A program made the position numbers and the translations under genes. From assembly GCF_000819845.1 (NCBI RefSeq), contig NZ_CDCG01000006.1, forward strand, positions 1 to 64,000: a DNA stretch of 64,000 nucleotides. Direction: 5' to 3'. This document shows positions 26,551 to 35,849 of the stretch, piece by piece. This DNA comes from Aeromonas enteropelogenes (lineage in GTDB: Bacteria; Pseudomonadota; Gammaproteobacteria; Enterobacterales; Aeromonadaceae). The notes under the pieces were generated by a model. The model was given only the letters and a program-made list of their open reading frames with translations, ran no database searches and was not told where the DNA came from. How positions within the stretch are numbered: the stretch's first letter is position 1; the number at the start of each line of letters is the position of its first letter.

Positions 26551-27180
26551 TTGCACCGCCTGCCAGATGGGCTCAAGCCCCCCTTCACGGGCCAGCGGCG
26601 TCCTGGCCAGCACCTGCTGACGCCAGGCATCGTCATGCTCATCGAGAAACAGGATGGGGCCGGGCTCTATGGTATTGACCCGTACGGCCGGCGCCAGCTC
26701 GCGGGCAAAACTCATGGCAAGCGAATGGGCTCCCGCCTTGGTGGCCACATAACTGGCAAAATGCGGGGGCGGGGCGTGGATGTAGATATCCGTGATGTGG
26801 ATGATGCTGGCGTTGTCGTTGCGCGCCAGCTGGGGGGCCAGTGCCCGGTTGAGCAGGAAGGGGGCCGCCATGTGCACCCGGTAGTACTGTTCGAACTGGG
26901 CCAGCTGTGCGGCAGGATCTGCCGCCTGGGGCTCGAAGGCCGAGGCGTTGTGGATCACCAGCCCCAGATCGCGGTGGGTGGCCAGCACCTCAATCAGTCG
27001 GCTGACCTCCTCCTCACAGCCAAAGTCCGCCTGCACCAGTTCGACCCCGAGTTCGCGCAGCCGCGCCAGTTCGGGCCGCTCGCTGCGATAACTGCCGGTC
27101 ACCCGCCATCCCGCCGCCACCAGTTGTTCGCACAGATAGAAGCCGAGTCGCCGACCACAGCCCGTTACCAATGCCCTCAT
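26476..27180 (-). CDS. folM: Dihydromonapterin reductase
   Basis: A 234-residue short-chain dehydrogenase. The cofactor motif TGCGRRLG near residue 6 is the FolM form of TGxxxGxG, IHNASAF and the catalytic pair YVATK (Tyr/Lys) follow, and the C-terminus TGASIKVDGGRAL is typical. FolM reduces dihydromonapterin, the cofactor precursor for phenylalanine hydroxylase. The start MRALVTGCGRR has AGGAGATCTT upstream. It converges on and overlaps the FolK-like gene. Confidence 0.88.
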   Translation of the reverse strand: MRALVTGCGRRLGFYLCEQLVAAGWRVTGSYRSERPELARLRELGVELVQADFGCEEEVSRLIEVLATHRDLGLVIHNASAFEPQAADPAAQLAQFEQYYRVHMAAPFLLNRALAPQLARNDNASIIHITDIYIHAPPPHFASYVATKAGAHSLAMSFARELAPAVRVNTIEPGPILFLDEHDDAWRQQVLARTPLAREGGLEPIWQAVQLLMQNSYMTGASIKVDGGRALATL

Positions 27181-27328
27181 AAGATCTCCTCTTCCATGAA
27201 TGCCCCGGCAATCCCACCGCTTCAGCAGCCATTTCCGCCGCCTATCAATCCCTGCGGTACAAGCCATTGGCGCATCGCCCCACGGCTCCGCCATAGTAGC
27301 CCCCATGCACACCAAGGGAGCCACCACC

Positions 27329-27733
27329 ATGCTGAAAGTTCACCATCATATGAGCCGCCTGACTCATTCGCTCACCGCCGGACTGAGCCTGGCCGAAGCG
27401 CTCGATCGCCTGCATCACTCGGGCCTGAGCGGCCTGCCGGTGCTGGACGACGAGAAGCAGCTGATCGGCTTTCTGTCAGAGCAGGACTGCATTCCCAGCC
27501 TGCTCACCGGCAGCTACCACTGCGATACCCGCACTCGGGTCGAAGACATGATGAACCGGACACCGCTCTCGGTGGGCCCAGACGAGAGCATACTGGAGCT
27601 GGCACGCCAGATGACCGGAGCCAAACCCAAGATCTACCCCGTGCTGCAGCAGGGCAAGGTGATCGGCATCATCAGCCGTCGCCAGGTCATGCAGGCCCTC
27701 AACCAGCAGCTCAAAGTCTGTCAGCAGACCTAA
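27329..27733 (+). CDS. CBS-domain pair protein
   Basis: A 134-residue soluble protein made of two CBS domains. The first holds SGLSGLPVLDDEKQLIGFLSEQDC and the second IYPVLQQGKVIGIISRRQVM; together they form one Bateman module that could bind adenine nucleotides. GGGAG precedes this ATG at good spacing; an ATG eight codons upstream is possible. The gene stands alone between folM and the DUF2301 gene. Its partner is unknown. Confidence 0.85.
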   Translation: MLKVHHHMSRLTHSLTAGLSLAEALDRLHHSGLSGLPVLDDEKQLIGFLSEQDCIPSLLTGSYHCDTRTRVEDMMNRTPLSVGPDESILELARQMTGAKPKIYPVLQQGKVIGIISRRQVMQALNQQLKVCQQT

Positions 27734-27783
27734 AGACAGCCGGCAAGTTGGCGCAACTCCAGTGGCTGCGCCAACCATCTCTT

Positions 27784-28320
27784 CTAAATCTGGTAACGCC
27801 CCTTGTCACCGATGTCGAAGTGCAGGGGCATTCGCCACTTGGCCAGCGCCAGCAGGGTTAACAAGGCCCCGCTGACCAGCGCTGCCAGGGCAGCGGCCCA
27901 CTCCAGCCGACCCCACTCCAGCAACCATAACAGCGGTAGCAACACGGGCACCAACCTGATCCCCGGGATGGCGAAGCAGAACTGCTCCTTGAATGCCAAA
28001 CCTGAGAGGGTGGCCAGTGCCGCTCCCAGCACCAGAGCATCCGGCGCCCCCAGCGCGGCGAACGCCAGCGCTCCCCAGCCAAACCCTTGCAGCATCAGAC
28101 GGATACGCTTGTCATAGAGATGGATGGAGAAACTGCACAGCGCACTGGCCAGTGCCAGCAGGCTCAACCAGCTGGCTGGCGCAATCGGCTCGATACCGCT
28201 CAGCAGCGATGCCCCGCGCCCGAGCAGTAGCAAGGCTGCACCACTCAGGCCGATGCGGTAGAGCAGCACCGTCAGCTTGTCGACACCATCGAGCGGGCTT
28301 TCGATTTCAGGGTTTGCCAT
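27784..28320 (-). CDS. DUF2301 membrane protein
   Basis: A 178-residue integral membrane protein with about five hydrophobic segments. The segments FSIHLYDKRIRLMLQGFGW and GLAFKEQFCFAIPGIRLVPVLLPLLW look like the DUF2301 family. The C-terminus GDKGRYQI is polar. No function is known for the family. It diverges from the solute-binding-protein gene. Confidence 0.72.
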   Translation of the reverse strand: MANPEIESPLDGVDKLTVLLYRIGLSGAALLLLGRGASLLSGIEPIAPASWLSLLALASALCSFSIHLYDKRIRLMLQGFGWGALAFAALGAPDALVLGAALATLSGLAFKEQFCFAIPGIRLVPVLLPLLWLLEWGRLEWAAALAALVSGALLTLLALAKWRMPLHFDIGDKGRYQI

Positions 28321-28406
28321 GCGGGATCACCTCTTTACACCTTATAAACCAATATACTGGGAGCAGGCCCCCAACATCATCTTCCTGAGGGGTCAGGAGG
28401 CATAGT

Positions 28407-29171
28407 GTGCGCGTGATCCCCCTGCTGTGGCTACTCTTCCCGCTCTGGCTCAACGCCAGAGAGCTGGTGATCTGCGGCACTCTGGAAGCCCCGCTCAAGT
28501 TCATGAATGCCGCCGGGCAGCCGCAGGGGCTCGATATCGACATAGTGACCGCCATCTTTGGCAAGCTTGGGCTCCCCATCAAGATAGAACTGACCGACTC
28601 AGGTGCCCGTCTCACCCGCAATGCCGAGAGCGGTGTCTGCGATGTGGTGATGACCCACTCCTACAAGCCTGAACGCGAGAGCTATCTGCTCTATCCGCAG
28701 CAGGCGCACCTGCGCCACAGCTGGCACTTTTTTGTGCGCAAGAGCGATCTGCTGACGATCCGTTATGAAACCCTGGCCGACCTCAAACCCTGGCGCATCG
28801 GCGTCACCAAAGACTTCTCCTATACCCCCGAACTGGCTGCAGCCATGGCAGACCCAGCCTATCACTTCCAGGAAGTCACCATGAACCAGTTGCAGCTGCG
28901 CAAGCTGATCGCCAATCGCATCGATGTCGTCCCCATGCCGCTGGTCACCGCCTTCGCCCAGATCCATGAGGAGAAACTCGGCGATCTGGTGGATTACCTG
29001 CCAAGGCCCCTCAAGAGCAGCCCCTACTTCAACACCTGGGCCCGTGCCCGCGCCGACGCACAGACCCCTGCCCAGATGGCAGCCTATGATAACGAACTGC
29101 TGCACATGAAGCGGGATGGCCGCCTCAAGGCCCTCTACAACAAGTACGGTATCCCCTATATCGAGCCCTGA
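28407..29171 (+). CDS. Periplasmic solute-binding protein (SBP family 3)
   Basis: A 254-residue type II periplasmic binding fold protein of the polar amino acid-binding or transporter-like family 3. A short signal peptide ends near LNA, and VICGTLEAPLKFMNAAGQPQGLDIDIV and RIGVTKDFSYTPEL are typical of the family. The GTG start has AGGAGG six bases upstream. There are no permease or ATPase genes next to it, so it is an orphan binder, as is common in Aeromonas and Vibrio. The ligand is unknown. Confidence 0.82.
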   Translation: MRVIPLLWLLFPLWLNARELVICGTLEAPLKFMNAAGQPQGLDIDIVTAIFGKLGLPIKIELTDSGARLTRNAESGVCDVVMTHSYKPERESYLLYPQQAHLRHSWHFFVRKSDLLTIRYETLADLKPWRIGVTKDFSYTPELAAAMADPAYHFQEVTMNQLQLRKLIANRIDVVPMPLVTAFAQIHEEKLGDLVDYLPRPLKSSPYFNTWARARADAQTPAQMAAYDNELLHMKRDGRLKALYNKYGIPYIEP

Positions 29172-29190
29172 TCCCGGCCAACCAGCTTCA

Positions 29191-29241
29191 TCAGGACTTC
29201 ACATCCCGCAGGATCGGGCTCTACAGCGAAAGCAGCGTCTC
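29191..29241 (-). pseudogene. Relic of a second asnC 3' end
   Basis: The minus strand reads ETLLSL, stop, SPILRDVKS, stop, matching the last 16 codons of the adjacent asnC (ETLISLQNPILRDVKP). About 40 of 51 bases are identical to 29284-29334. A CAG or CAA codon has become TAG. No similarity continues upstream, so this is the tail of a lost tandem copy. Confidence 0.75.
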
Positions 29242-29283
29242 ACGCGGGAGAGGGATCTCTACGCCCCTCTCATGCAACCCGAC

Positions 29284-29745
29284 TCAAGGCTTCACGTCCC
29301 GCAGAATGGGGTTTTGCAGCGAAATGAGCGTTTCTGTGGACTGGATCTCGTCAATGGTCTGGATCTTGTTGATCAGCACGATCTGCAGCTCGTCGATGGA
29401 GCGAGTCATCACCTTCATGAAGATGCTGTAGTGGCCCGTGGTGTAGTAGGCCTCCACCACCTCGTCCAGCGCCTGCAGCTTGGCCAGGGCCGACGGGTAA
29501 TCCTTGGCGCTCTTGAGGTTGATCCCGATAAAGCAACAGACGTCATAGCCGAGCTTCTTGGGGTTCACCTGCACCCGGGTGCCCTCGATGATCCCCGCCT
29601 GCTTCATCTTCTCCACTCGCACGTGAATGGTCCCCGGGCTGACCGCCAGCTGCTTGGCCAACTCGGCATAGGGGATCCGCGCATTGTCCATCAGGGCGGT
29701 GAGGATGGCCTGATCGAGATTATCGATCCGATAATTTTCCGGCAC
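29284..29745 (-). CDS. asnC: Asparagine-responsive regulator AsnC
   Basis: A 153-residue Lrp/AsnC-family regulator. The helix-turn-helix RIPYAELAKQLAVSPGTIHVRVEKM is followed by the RAM ligand-binding domain (GYDVCCFIGINLKSAKDYP ... YYTTGHYSIFMKVM), close to E. coli AsnC along the whole length. I choose the GTG (VPENYRIDNLD) because AAGGGAG lies at proper spacing and the length then equals the family; an in-frame ATG 14 codons upstream lacks a ribosome site. It is divergent from asnA, its known target. Confidence 0.94.
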   Translation of the reverse strand: MPENYRIDNLDQAILTALMDNARIPYAELAKQLAVSPGTIHVRVEKMKQAGIIEGTRVQVNPKKLGYDVCCFIGINLKSAKDYPSALAKLQALDEVVEAYYTTGHYSIFMKVMTRSIDELQIVLINKIQTIDEIQSTETLISLQNPILRDVKP

Positions 29746-29761
29746 TTTTTTGCACTCCCTT

Positions 29762-29774
29762 TGATGATTCATCA
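29762..29774. promoter_or_regulatory. Palindrome in the asnC/asnA control region
   Basis: TGATGA-T-TCATCA is a perfect 13-bp dyad just upstream of asnC and 125 bp before asnA. It is a plausible AsnC operator by position only. Confidence 0.4.
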
Positions 29775-29898
29775 TTAATTGCACATGCATTTTGAAGAAA
29801 AAAATACACAAAGCCTATTTATATTATCGAATATTGAATTTAGTTGGCGATCTGTTGAAGAATCCTCACATCCAACGGGTTCAAGACAGGTATTCAGC

Positions 29899-30891
29899 AT
29901 GAAACAGCACTACATTCGCAGCCAACAGCAGATCAGCTTCGTCAAGGAGATGTTCTCTCGCCAACTCGCCCAACAGCTGGGTCTGATGGAGGTGCAAGCC
30001 CCCATCCTGAGCCGGGTCGGTGACGGTACCCAGGACAACCTGTCCGGCAGCGAGAATGCAGTGCAGGTCAAGGTGAAGACTCTGCCGGAGCACAGCTACG
30101 AGGTGGTGCACTCCCTGGCCAAATGGAAGCGCCAGACCCTGGGCCGCTTCGGTTTCGCGCCCGGCGAAGGGATCTACACCCACATGAAGGCCCTGCGCCC
30201 GGACGAAGACAGACTCAGCCCCATCCACTCCGTCTATGTGGATCAGTGGGACTGGGAGAAGGTGATGCCGAGCGAGCGCCGCGATCTGGCCTATCTGCAG
30301 GAAACCGTGCGCGGCATCTGGGCCGCCATCAAGGCTACCGAGCGCGCCGTCTGTGCCGAGCACGAACTGACCCCCTTCCTGCCGAGCGAAATTCAGTTCC
30401 TCCACAGCGAAGAGTTGCTGACTCGTTACCCGGATCTCGACGCCAAGGGACGCGAGCGCGCCATCGCCAAGGAACTGGGTGCCGTGTTCCTGATCGGCAT
30501 CGGCGGCGCCCTCTCCCACGGTGAGCGCCACGACGTACGTGCCCCGGACTACGACGACTGGAGCAGCCACAGCGAACTGGGCCTGGCGGGTCTGAACGGC
30601 GACATCCTGGTGTGGAACCCAGTGCTGCAAGACAGCTTCGAGATCTCCTCCATGGGGATCCGGGTAGACGCCGAGGCGCTGCGCCGTCAGCTCGCCATCA
30701 CAGGCGACGAGGATCGCCTGCAGTATGACTGGCATCAGGAGCTGCTGGCAGAGCGCATGCCGCAGACTATCGGCGGCGGTATCGGCCAATCCCGTCTGGC
30801 CATGTTGTTGCTGCAAAAGGAACATATCGGTCAGGTGCAAGTTGGTGTCTGGCCGGCCGAGATGAAGGCAGCCGTTCAGGGCATGCTGTAA
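29899..30891 (+). CDS. asnA: Aspartate--ammonia ligase (asparagine synthetase A)
   Basis: A 330-residue ammonia-dependent asparagine synthetase, the same length as the E. coli enzyme. It has the class II aminoacyl-tRNA synthetase-like fold: [42 protein letters not shown] and the ATP-site signature [14 protein letters not shown]. It makes asparagine from aspartate, ammonia and ATP in the cytoplasm. It is divergent from asnC and probably controlled by it. Confidence 0.97.
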   Translation: MKQHYIRSQQQISFVKEMFSRQLAQQLGLMEVQAPILSRVGDGTQDNLSGSENAVQVKVKTLPEHSYEVVHSLAKWKRQTLGRFGFAPGEGIYTHMKALRPDEDRLSPIHSVYVDQWDWEKVMPSERRDLAYLQETVRGIWAAIKATERAVCAEHELTPFLPSEIQFLHSEELLTRYPDLDAKGRERAIAKELGAVFLIGIGGALSHGERHDVRAPDYDDWSSHSELGLAGLNGDILVWNPVLQDSFEISSMGIRVDAEALRRQLAITGDEDRLQYDWHQELLAERMPQTIGGGIGQSRLAMLLLQKEHIGQVQVGVWPAEMKAAVQGML

Positions 30892-30896
30892 CAAAT

Positions 30897-31098
30897 GGAG
30901 TGCGTCCGGCCGAGTGAACCGGACGCAGCAAAAGTGTGGCGGTGCGGACTGAGTGAGCGCAGTCCGGACAGGCTGTAAGCAGGGCGACCATCCTCGATGG
31001 TCCTCCGCGAAACCGGGCTAGCCCCTGCGATCCGCTCAACCCACGTCAGGTCGCATTGAATACATTCCTCCCGGCAATCCTCGGATTGCCGTTTTTTT
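30897..31098 (+). ncRNA. Candidate structured RNA or long 3' UTR downstream of asnA
   Basis: About 200 bases without a credible gene contain a run of strong stem-loops: GCGTCCGG/CCGGACGC, CGGACTG/CAGTCCG, GACCATC/GATGGTC inside a GCAGGG/CCCTGC closing pair, and a final terminator. The density of perfect helices is far above the neighbouring intergenic sequence. It could be the asnA 3' UTR processed to a small RNA or an independent RNA; it does not match 6S, tmRNA, RNase P, SRP or Csr RNAs as I know them. Confidence 0.45.
31072..31098 (+). terminator. Rho-independent terminator downstream of asnA
   Basis: CGGCAATCC/GGATTGCCG with a two-base loop is followed by seven T residues, 180 bp after the asnA stop. 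Confidence 0.9.
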
Positions 31099-31118
31099 AT
31101 TTCCATTTCATGGATATG

Positions 31119-31146
31119 ACAACGCCAGCCCGAGGGCTGGCGTTGT
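31119..31146. terminator. Hairpin after clpB
   Basis: A perfect ACAACGCCAGCCC/GGGCTGGCGTTGT stem lies 21 bp past the clpB stop between convergent transcripts. The T tract is poor, so termination strength is uncertain. Confidence 0.6.
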
Positions 31147-31166
31147 AAACACGGACAAAGGGGAGG

Positions 31167-33740
31167 TTACTGGCGCATGGTCAAGCCGTTGCTATCGGCC
31201 CCAAGCACCAGTTTCTTGCCCGGGACGATGCGGCCGGAGAGCAGCGCCTGGGCCAGCGGGTTCTCCACCTTGTGCTGGATCGCCCGCTTGAGGGGACGCG
31301 CCCCGTAGACGGGGTCGAACCCGGCGTGAACCAGCTTGGTCAGCAGCTCCTCGGTCACCTCCACCTCGTAACCCTGGGCCTCCAGGCGGCCCATCAGGCT
31401 CTTGAGCTGGATGCGAGCGATGGACTTGATGTGCTCCTCGCCGAGGGGGTGGAACACCACGGTCTCGTCGATCCGGTTGATGAACTCGGGACGGAAGCTG
31501 CGGGTCAGCACCTCCATCAGCATGCCCTTCATCTCGTCGTAGTCCTTCTCGCTATGGTGCTCCTGGATAAGATCCGACCCCAGGTTGGAGGTCATGATCA
31601 CCACGGTATTGCGGAAGTCCACGGTACGTCCCTGACCGTCGGTCAGGCGGCCGTCATCCAGCACCTGCAGCAGGATATTGAACACGTCCGGGTGAGCCTT
31701 CTCCACCTCATCCAGCAGGATCACCGAATAGGGGCGACGGCGCACCGCCTCGGTGAGATAGCCCCCCTCCTCATAGCCCACGTATCCGGGAGGCGCCCCC
31801 ACCAGACGGGCCACGCTGTGTTTCTCCATAAACTCCGACATGTCGATGCGCACCATGGCGTCTTGGGTGTCGAACAGGAACTCGGCTAGCGCCTTGCACA
31901 GCTCGGTCTTGCCCACCCCGGTGGGGCCAAGGAACAAGAAGGAGCCGATAGGACGGTTCGGGTCCGAGAGGCCTGCGCGGGAGCGGCGGATGGCGTTGGA
32001 GACGGCGTCGACCGCCTCTTCCTGACCGATCACCCGGCTGTGCAGCTGATCTTCCATCCGCAGCAGTTTCTCTCGCTCCCCTTCCAGCATGCGAGCGACC
32101 GGAATCCCGGTCCAGCGCGCCAGCACGTCTGCAATCTCCACATCGGTGACCCGGTTGCGCAGCAGGCTGGTCTCCTGCATCTCCGCCTGGGTGGCGAGAT
32201 CCAGTTGCTTCTCCAGCTCGGGAATTCGGCCGTACTGCAGCTCGGACATGCGGCCCAGATCCCCGGCGCGGCGTGCCACTTCCAGATCCTGACGGGCCTG
32301 CTCCAGCGCCGCCTTGATGTGCTGGGTGCCGGCGAGGGCCGCCTTCTCGGCCTTCCACACCTCTTCCAGCTCGTTGTATTCTCGATCCTTTTCACCGATC
32401 TCCTGGTTGATGAGCTCCAGACGCTTGCGGCTGGCGTCGTCGTCCTCCTTCATCAGCGCCTGCTGTTCGAGTTTCAGCTGGATGATGCGCCGCTCGAGAC
32501 GATCAAGAGACTCGGGCTTGGAGTCGATCTGCAGCCGGATGCTGGCAGCCGCTTCGTCAATGAGGTCAATGGCCTTGTCCGGCAGCTGGCGATCCGCGAT
32601 GTAGCGGTGGGACAGCTGGGCCGCCGCCACGATGGCAGGGTCGGTGATCTGCACATGGTGGTGCAGCTCGTAACGCTCTTTCAGGCCGCGCAGGATAGCG
32701 ATGGTGTCCTCCACGCTCGGCTCCTCCACCAGCACCTTCTGGAAGCGGCGCTCCAGCGCGGCATCCTTCTCGATGAACTGGCGATATTCATCCAGGGTGG
32801 TGGCCCCGACGCAGTGCAGCTCGCCACGGGCCAGCGCAGGTTTCAGCATGTTGCCCGCGTCCATGGCTCCTTCGCCCTTGCCGGCGCCGACCATGGTATG
32901 CAGCTCGTCGATAAAGAGGATGACGTTGCCCTCCTCCTTGGCCAGATCGCTCAGCACAGCCTTGAGCCGCTCCTCGAACTCGCCGCGGTACTTGGCACCG
33001 GCCACCAGGGCTCCCATGTCGAGCGACAACACCCGTTTGTTCTTGAGCCCTTCCGGCACCTCACCGTTGACGATGCGCTGGGCCAGCCCCTCGACGATGG
33101 CGGTCTTGCCGACGCCGGGGGCGCCGATCAGCACGGGGTTGTTCTTGGTGCGGCGCTGCAGCACCTGGATGGTGCGGCGAATTTCGTCATCGCGGCCGAT
33201 CACCGGGTCGAGCTTGCCGATCTCAGCTCGCTCGGTGAGATCGATGGTGTACTTCTCCAGCGCCTGGCGGTTCTCCTCGGCGTTGGCATCATCTACCTTC
33301 TTGCCACCACGCACCTTGTCGATGGCGGCTTCCAGTTTCTCCTTGGTCAGCCCCTGGGCGCGCAGCAGTTCGCCCAGCGTCCCCTTCTCGTCGAGGGCCG
33401 CCAGCACAAAGAGTTCGGACGAGATGAACTGATCCTTGCGCTGCTGGGCCAGCTTGTCACAAACGTTGAGCAGCCGGCCGAGGCCATTGGAGAGCTGGAC
33501 ATCCCCTTCCACACCGCTGACGCGGGGCAGGCGATCGAGCTCTTCACCCAGGCGCGAGCGCAGGGCATTGATATCCATCCCTGTCAGGGTCAGCAGCGGA
33601 CGAATGGAACCGCCATCCTGGTTGACCAGGGCAGACATCAGATGGACGGGTTCGATAAATTGGTGGTCACGACCCAGTGCCAGAGACTGGGCATCGGAAA
33701 TAGCAATCTGGAATTTGCTGGTCAGGCGATCGAGGCGCAT
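31167..33740 (-). CDS. clpB: ATP-dependent disaggregase ClpB
   Basis: An 857-residue Hsp100 chaperone, the same length as E. coli ClpB. The order is Clp-N domain, first AAA+ module (Walker [10 protein letters not shown]), coiled-coil middle domain (about 410-525), and second AAA+ module (GPTGVGKTE, pore loop [13 protein letters not shown]). With DnaKJE it dissolves protein aggregates in the cytoplasm. A sigma-32-type promoter lies about 60 bp upstream. In E. coli the same neighbourhood (rluD-pgeF-clpB) is conserved. Confidence 0.98.
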   Translation of the reverse strand: MRLDRLTSKFQIAISDAQSLALGRDHQFIEPVHLMSALVNQDGGSIRPLLTLTGMDINALRSRLGEELDRLPRVSGVEGDVQLSNGLGRLLNVCDKLAQQRKDQFISSELFVLAALDEKGTLGELLRAQGLTKEKLEAAIDKVRGGKKVDDANAEENRQALEKYTIDLTERAEIGKLDPVIGRDDEIRRTIQVLQRRTKNNPVLIGAPGVGKTAIVEGLAQRIVNGEVPEGLKNKRVLSLDMGALVAGAKYRGEFEERLKAVLSDLAKEEGNVILFIDELHTMVGAGKGEGAMDAGNMLKPALARGELHCVGATTLDEYRQFIEKDAALERRFQKVLVEEPSVEDTIAILRGLKERYELHHHVQITDPAIVAAAQLSHRYIADRQLPDKAIDLIDEAAASIRLQIDSKPESLDRLERRIIQLKLEQQALMKEDDDASRKRLELINQEIGEKDREYNELEEVWKAEKAALAGTQHIKAALEQARQDLEVARRAGDLGRMSELQYGRIPELEKQLDLATQAEMQETSLLRNRVTDVEIADVLARWTGIPVARMLEGEREKLLRMEDQLHSRVIGQEEAVDAVSNAIRRSRAGLSDPNRPIGSFLFLGPTGVGKTELCKALAEFLFDTQDAMVRIDMSEFMEKHSVARLVGAPPGYVGYEEGGYLTEAVRRRPYSVILLDEVEKAHPDVFNILLQVLDDGRLTDGQGRTVDFRNTVVIMTSNLGSDLIQEHHSEKDYDEMKGMLMEVLTRSFRPEFINRIDETVVFHPLGEEHIKSIARIQLKSLMGRLEAQGYEVEVTEELLTKLVHAGFDPVYGARPLKRAIQHKVENPLAQALLSGRIVPGKKLVLGADSNGLTMRQ

Positions 33741-33801
33741 TGCACTCCCCCTTCAAACAGACGCCGCGTGCGCGGCAAACAACATAACTTTCTGAGATGA
33801 A

Positions 33802-33832
33802 AGATGAGGCCCGTACGGACTATTTCAAGGGG
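33802..33832 (-). promoter_or_regulatory. Sigma-32 heat-shock promoter of clpB
   Basis: On the minus strand CCCCTTGAAA is followed after 13 bases by CCTCATCT, close to the sigma-32 consensus (CTTGAA, spacer, CCCCATNT). It lies 60-90 bp upstream of the clpB start. Confidence 0.75.
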
Positions 33833-33875
33833 CAGGAGTGGTTATTTTTTCTTCAAATGAGGGATTAACAAGATC

Positions 33876-33902
33876 CCGGCCCCCTCATGAGGAGGGAGCC
33901 GG
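33876..33902 (-). terminator. Hairpin after pgeF
   Basis: CCGGCTCCCTC pairs with GAGGGGGCCGG (one G-U pair) immediately past the pgeF stop. It lies upstream of the clpB heat-shock promoter and would insulate it from pgeF transcription. Confidence 0.55.
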
Positions 33903-33909
33903 TAAAGCT

Positions 33910-34647
33910 TTACTCGGCGAGCCAGATAATCGAGGCCATGCGGCCGGTCTGGACGTCACGACGGTAGGAGTAGAATTGCTCCCCATCGCTGAAGGTGCAG
34001 TAGTCACCGCCATAGACGGCCGTCACGCCGGCACGGGCGAGGCGCAGTCGGGCCAGCTGGTAGATATCCGCCAGCCACTTACCCTCGTTGGTGGATGGCA
34101 CGAAGGCCGCCACCGCCTCGGCCTGCTCCGCCATAAAGGCCTCGCGCACCTCGCCACCCACTTCAAAGGCTTGCGGGCCGATGGCTGGGCCGAACCAGGC
34201 CAGGATCTCGGCAGGCTCGCAGCCCATGGCATTGATGCTCGCCTCCAACACACCAGCATGCAGTCCGCGCCAGCCGGCATGGGTGGCGGCCACCCGGGTG
34301 CCGGCCCGATCGCAGAACAGCACCGGCAGGCAGTCGGCGGTCATCACGATACAGGCCAGCCCCGCCTCATGGGCACAGGCGGCGTCAGCATCTGGCGCAC
34401 TCTCATACTGATGGCTGACCGGATGAACGACGATACCATGCACCTGGTTGAGCCAGTTCAGTGGCCCGGGGATCCCGGCCTCCTGTTGCAGGCGGGCCCG
34501 ATTGGCCTCGACCCGCGCCATTTCATCGCCAACATGGGCCCCCAGGTTGAGACCGGCGAAGACCCCTTCACTTACGCCCCCGTCCCGGGTGGTCGAGAGG
34601 GCCCGGACATGAGCCGGTGCCGGCCAGTCGGGTTCAATCCATTTCAT
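33910..34647 (-). CDS. pgeF: Multicopper-fold purine nucleoside phosphorylase / peptidoglycan editing factor
   Basis: A 245-residue cytoplasmic YfiH/LACC1-family protein. The zinc/catalytic residues are seen in LNQVHG (His), TADCLPV (Cys) and ATHAGWRGL (His), with FGPAIGP downstream. Family members act on adenosine and inosine and in E. coli prevent misincorporation of serine in peptidoglycan stems. The start MKWIEPDW has AAAGGAG upstream; a start six codons earlier is less likely. It lies downstream of rluD. Confidence 0.92.
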   Translation of the reverse strand: MKWIEPDWPAPAHVRALSTTRDGGVSEGVFAGLNLGAHVGDEMARVEANRARLQQEAGIPGPLNWLNQVHGIVVHPVSHQYESAPDADAACAHEAGLACIVMTADCLPVLFCDRAGTRVAATHAGWRGLHAGVLEASINAMGCEPAEILAWFGPAIGPQAFEVGGEVREAFMAEQAEAVAAFVPSTNEGKWLADIYQLARLRLARAGVTAVYGGDYCTFSDGEQFYSYRRDVQTGRMASIIWLAE

Positions 34648-34676
34648 CTGTGGCTCCTTTTGCATTCGTTCATATA

Positions 34677-34716
34677 GAAACGGGGCCCCTGGCTACAAGT
34701 CAAGGGGCCCCGTTTC
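34677..34716 (-). terminator. Strong hairpin between rluD and pgeF
   Basis: GAAACGGGGCCCCT pairs with AGGGGCCCCGTTTC around a 12-base loop, 30 bp before pgeF. It probably attenuates rluD transcription before pgeF. Confidence 0.6.
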
Positions 34717-34768
34717 GGCAGGAGGCGGCGCGACAATCGGCGTCAGCCCATCCCCGCCCTCACTATCA

Positions 34769-35749
34769 TTATTTCCAGACCAGCTCGTCCGGGTTGGTCA
34801 GGGTGTCGGCACGCAGCACTTCCATCAACTCCACCATATCCTGGGGCGTGGGAGAGTGCCATTGCATCACCTCACCGGTGATGGGGTGGGCCAGCTGCAG
34901 CATGGTGGCGTGCAGGGCCTGACGGTGGAAGTTGCGCAGTGCCTGGGTCAGTTCCGGGGTGGCGTTGCGCAACGGGCGCAGACGACCGCCATAGGCGGGA
35001 TCGCCCACCAGCGGGTGCTTGATGTGGGCCATGTGCACACGGATCTGGTGGGTACGACCGGTTTCCAGACGCAGCCGCAGACGGGTGTGGCCACGGAACT
35101 TCTCGTGCACCCGGTAGTGGGTGACGGAGGGGCGGCCATTGGGCACCACGGCCATGTGGGTACGCTGGGTCGGGTGGCGGCCGATGGGTGCATCGACGGT
35201 GCCACCAGCGGTCATGTGACCGATGGCAATCGCCTCGTATTCACGGGTGATCTGGCGCGCCTGCAGCGCCTCCACCAGGTGGGTCTGGGCCGGTACCGTC
35301 TTGGCCACTACCATCAGGCCTGTGGTGTCTTTATCCAGACGGTGGACGATGCCGGCACGGGGAACCTCGGCTATACCGGGGTAACGGTGCAGCAGGGCAT
35401 TGAGGATGGTGCCATCCGGCGTGCCTGCCCCCGGGTGAACCACCAGGCCGGCTGGCTTGTCGATCACCAGAATGTGTTCATCTTCATAGACGATGTTGAG
35501 CTCGATATCCTGCGCATCGAAGCGGGTATCGTCTGCCAGTTCGACATTCACATGCACCTTCTGCCCGGCCAGAATTTTCTCGCGCGGGGTGTTGGCAACC
35601 TGACCATCCAGGGTCACTCTGTCCTGTAAAATCCACTCCTTGATACGGGTACGGGAGTAGTCTGGAAACATTTCAGCCAGGGCCTGATCGAGTCGCTGCC
35701 CGAATTGGTGATCCTGGAATTCGCCTGTCAGTTCAATATGCTGGCTCAT
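34769..35749 (-). CDS. rluD: 23S rRNA pseudouridine 1911/1915/1917 synthase
   Basis: A 326-residue RluA-family enzyme (E. coli 326). An N-terminal S4 RNA-binding domain (about 18-75) precedes the catalytic domain with HRLDKDTTGLMVVAKT, where the Asp is catalytic, and RTHQIRVHMAH. It modifies helix 69 of 23S rRNA and matters for 50S maturation. It is divergent from bamD, an arrangement conserved in gammaproteobacteria. Confidence 0.96.
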   Translation of the reverse strand: MSQHIELTGEFQDHQFGQRLDQALAEMFPDYSRTRIKEWILQDRVTLDGQVANTPREKILAGQKVHVNVELADDTRFDAQDIELNIVYEDEHILVIDKPAGLVVHPGAGTPDGTILNALLHRYPGIAEVPRAGIVHRLDKDTTGLMVVAKTVPAQTHLVEALQARQITREYEAIAIGHMTAGGTVDAPIGRHPTQRTHMAVVPNGRPSVTHYRVHEKFRGHTRLRLRLETGRTHQIRVHMAHIKHPLVGDPAYGGRLRPLRNATPELTQALRNFHRQALHATMLQLAHPITGEVMQWHSPTPQDMVELMEVLRADTLTNPDELVWK

Positions 35750-35849
35750 GTAAGGTCTCTTGAGCGGGGGGGTGTTAATTCGAAATAATCCGGGTATTCT
35801 AGCTTTTCTTTTAGCCAAGCATAACGGATACTTTGCCAATTTCGTGGAA

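Noticed and set aside
30897..31098. Csr-type regulatory RNA behind asnA
   Set aside because: The GGA motifs present are in stems and not in hairpin loops, unlike CsrB/CsrC.
32040..33800. A long open frame antisense to clpB, and similar long antisense frames over topB, the REC-cNMP-kinase gene, ktrB and cyuA
   Set aside because: They have low-complexity His/Gln/Gly-rich translations with no domain or ribosome site, which is the usual by-product of GC-rich codon use.
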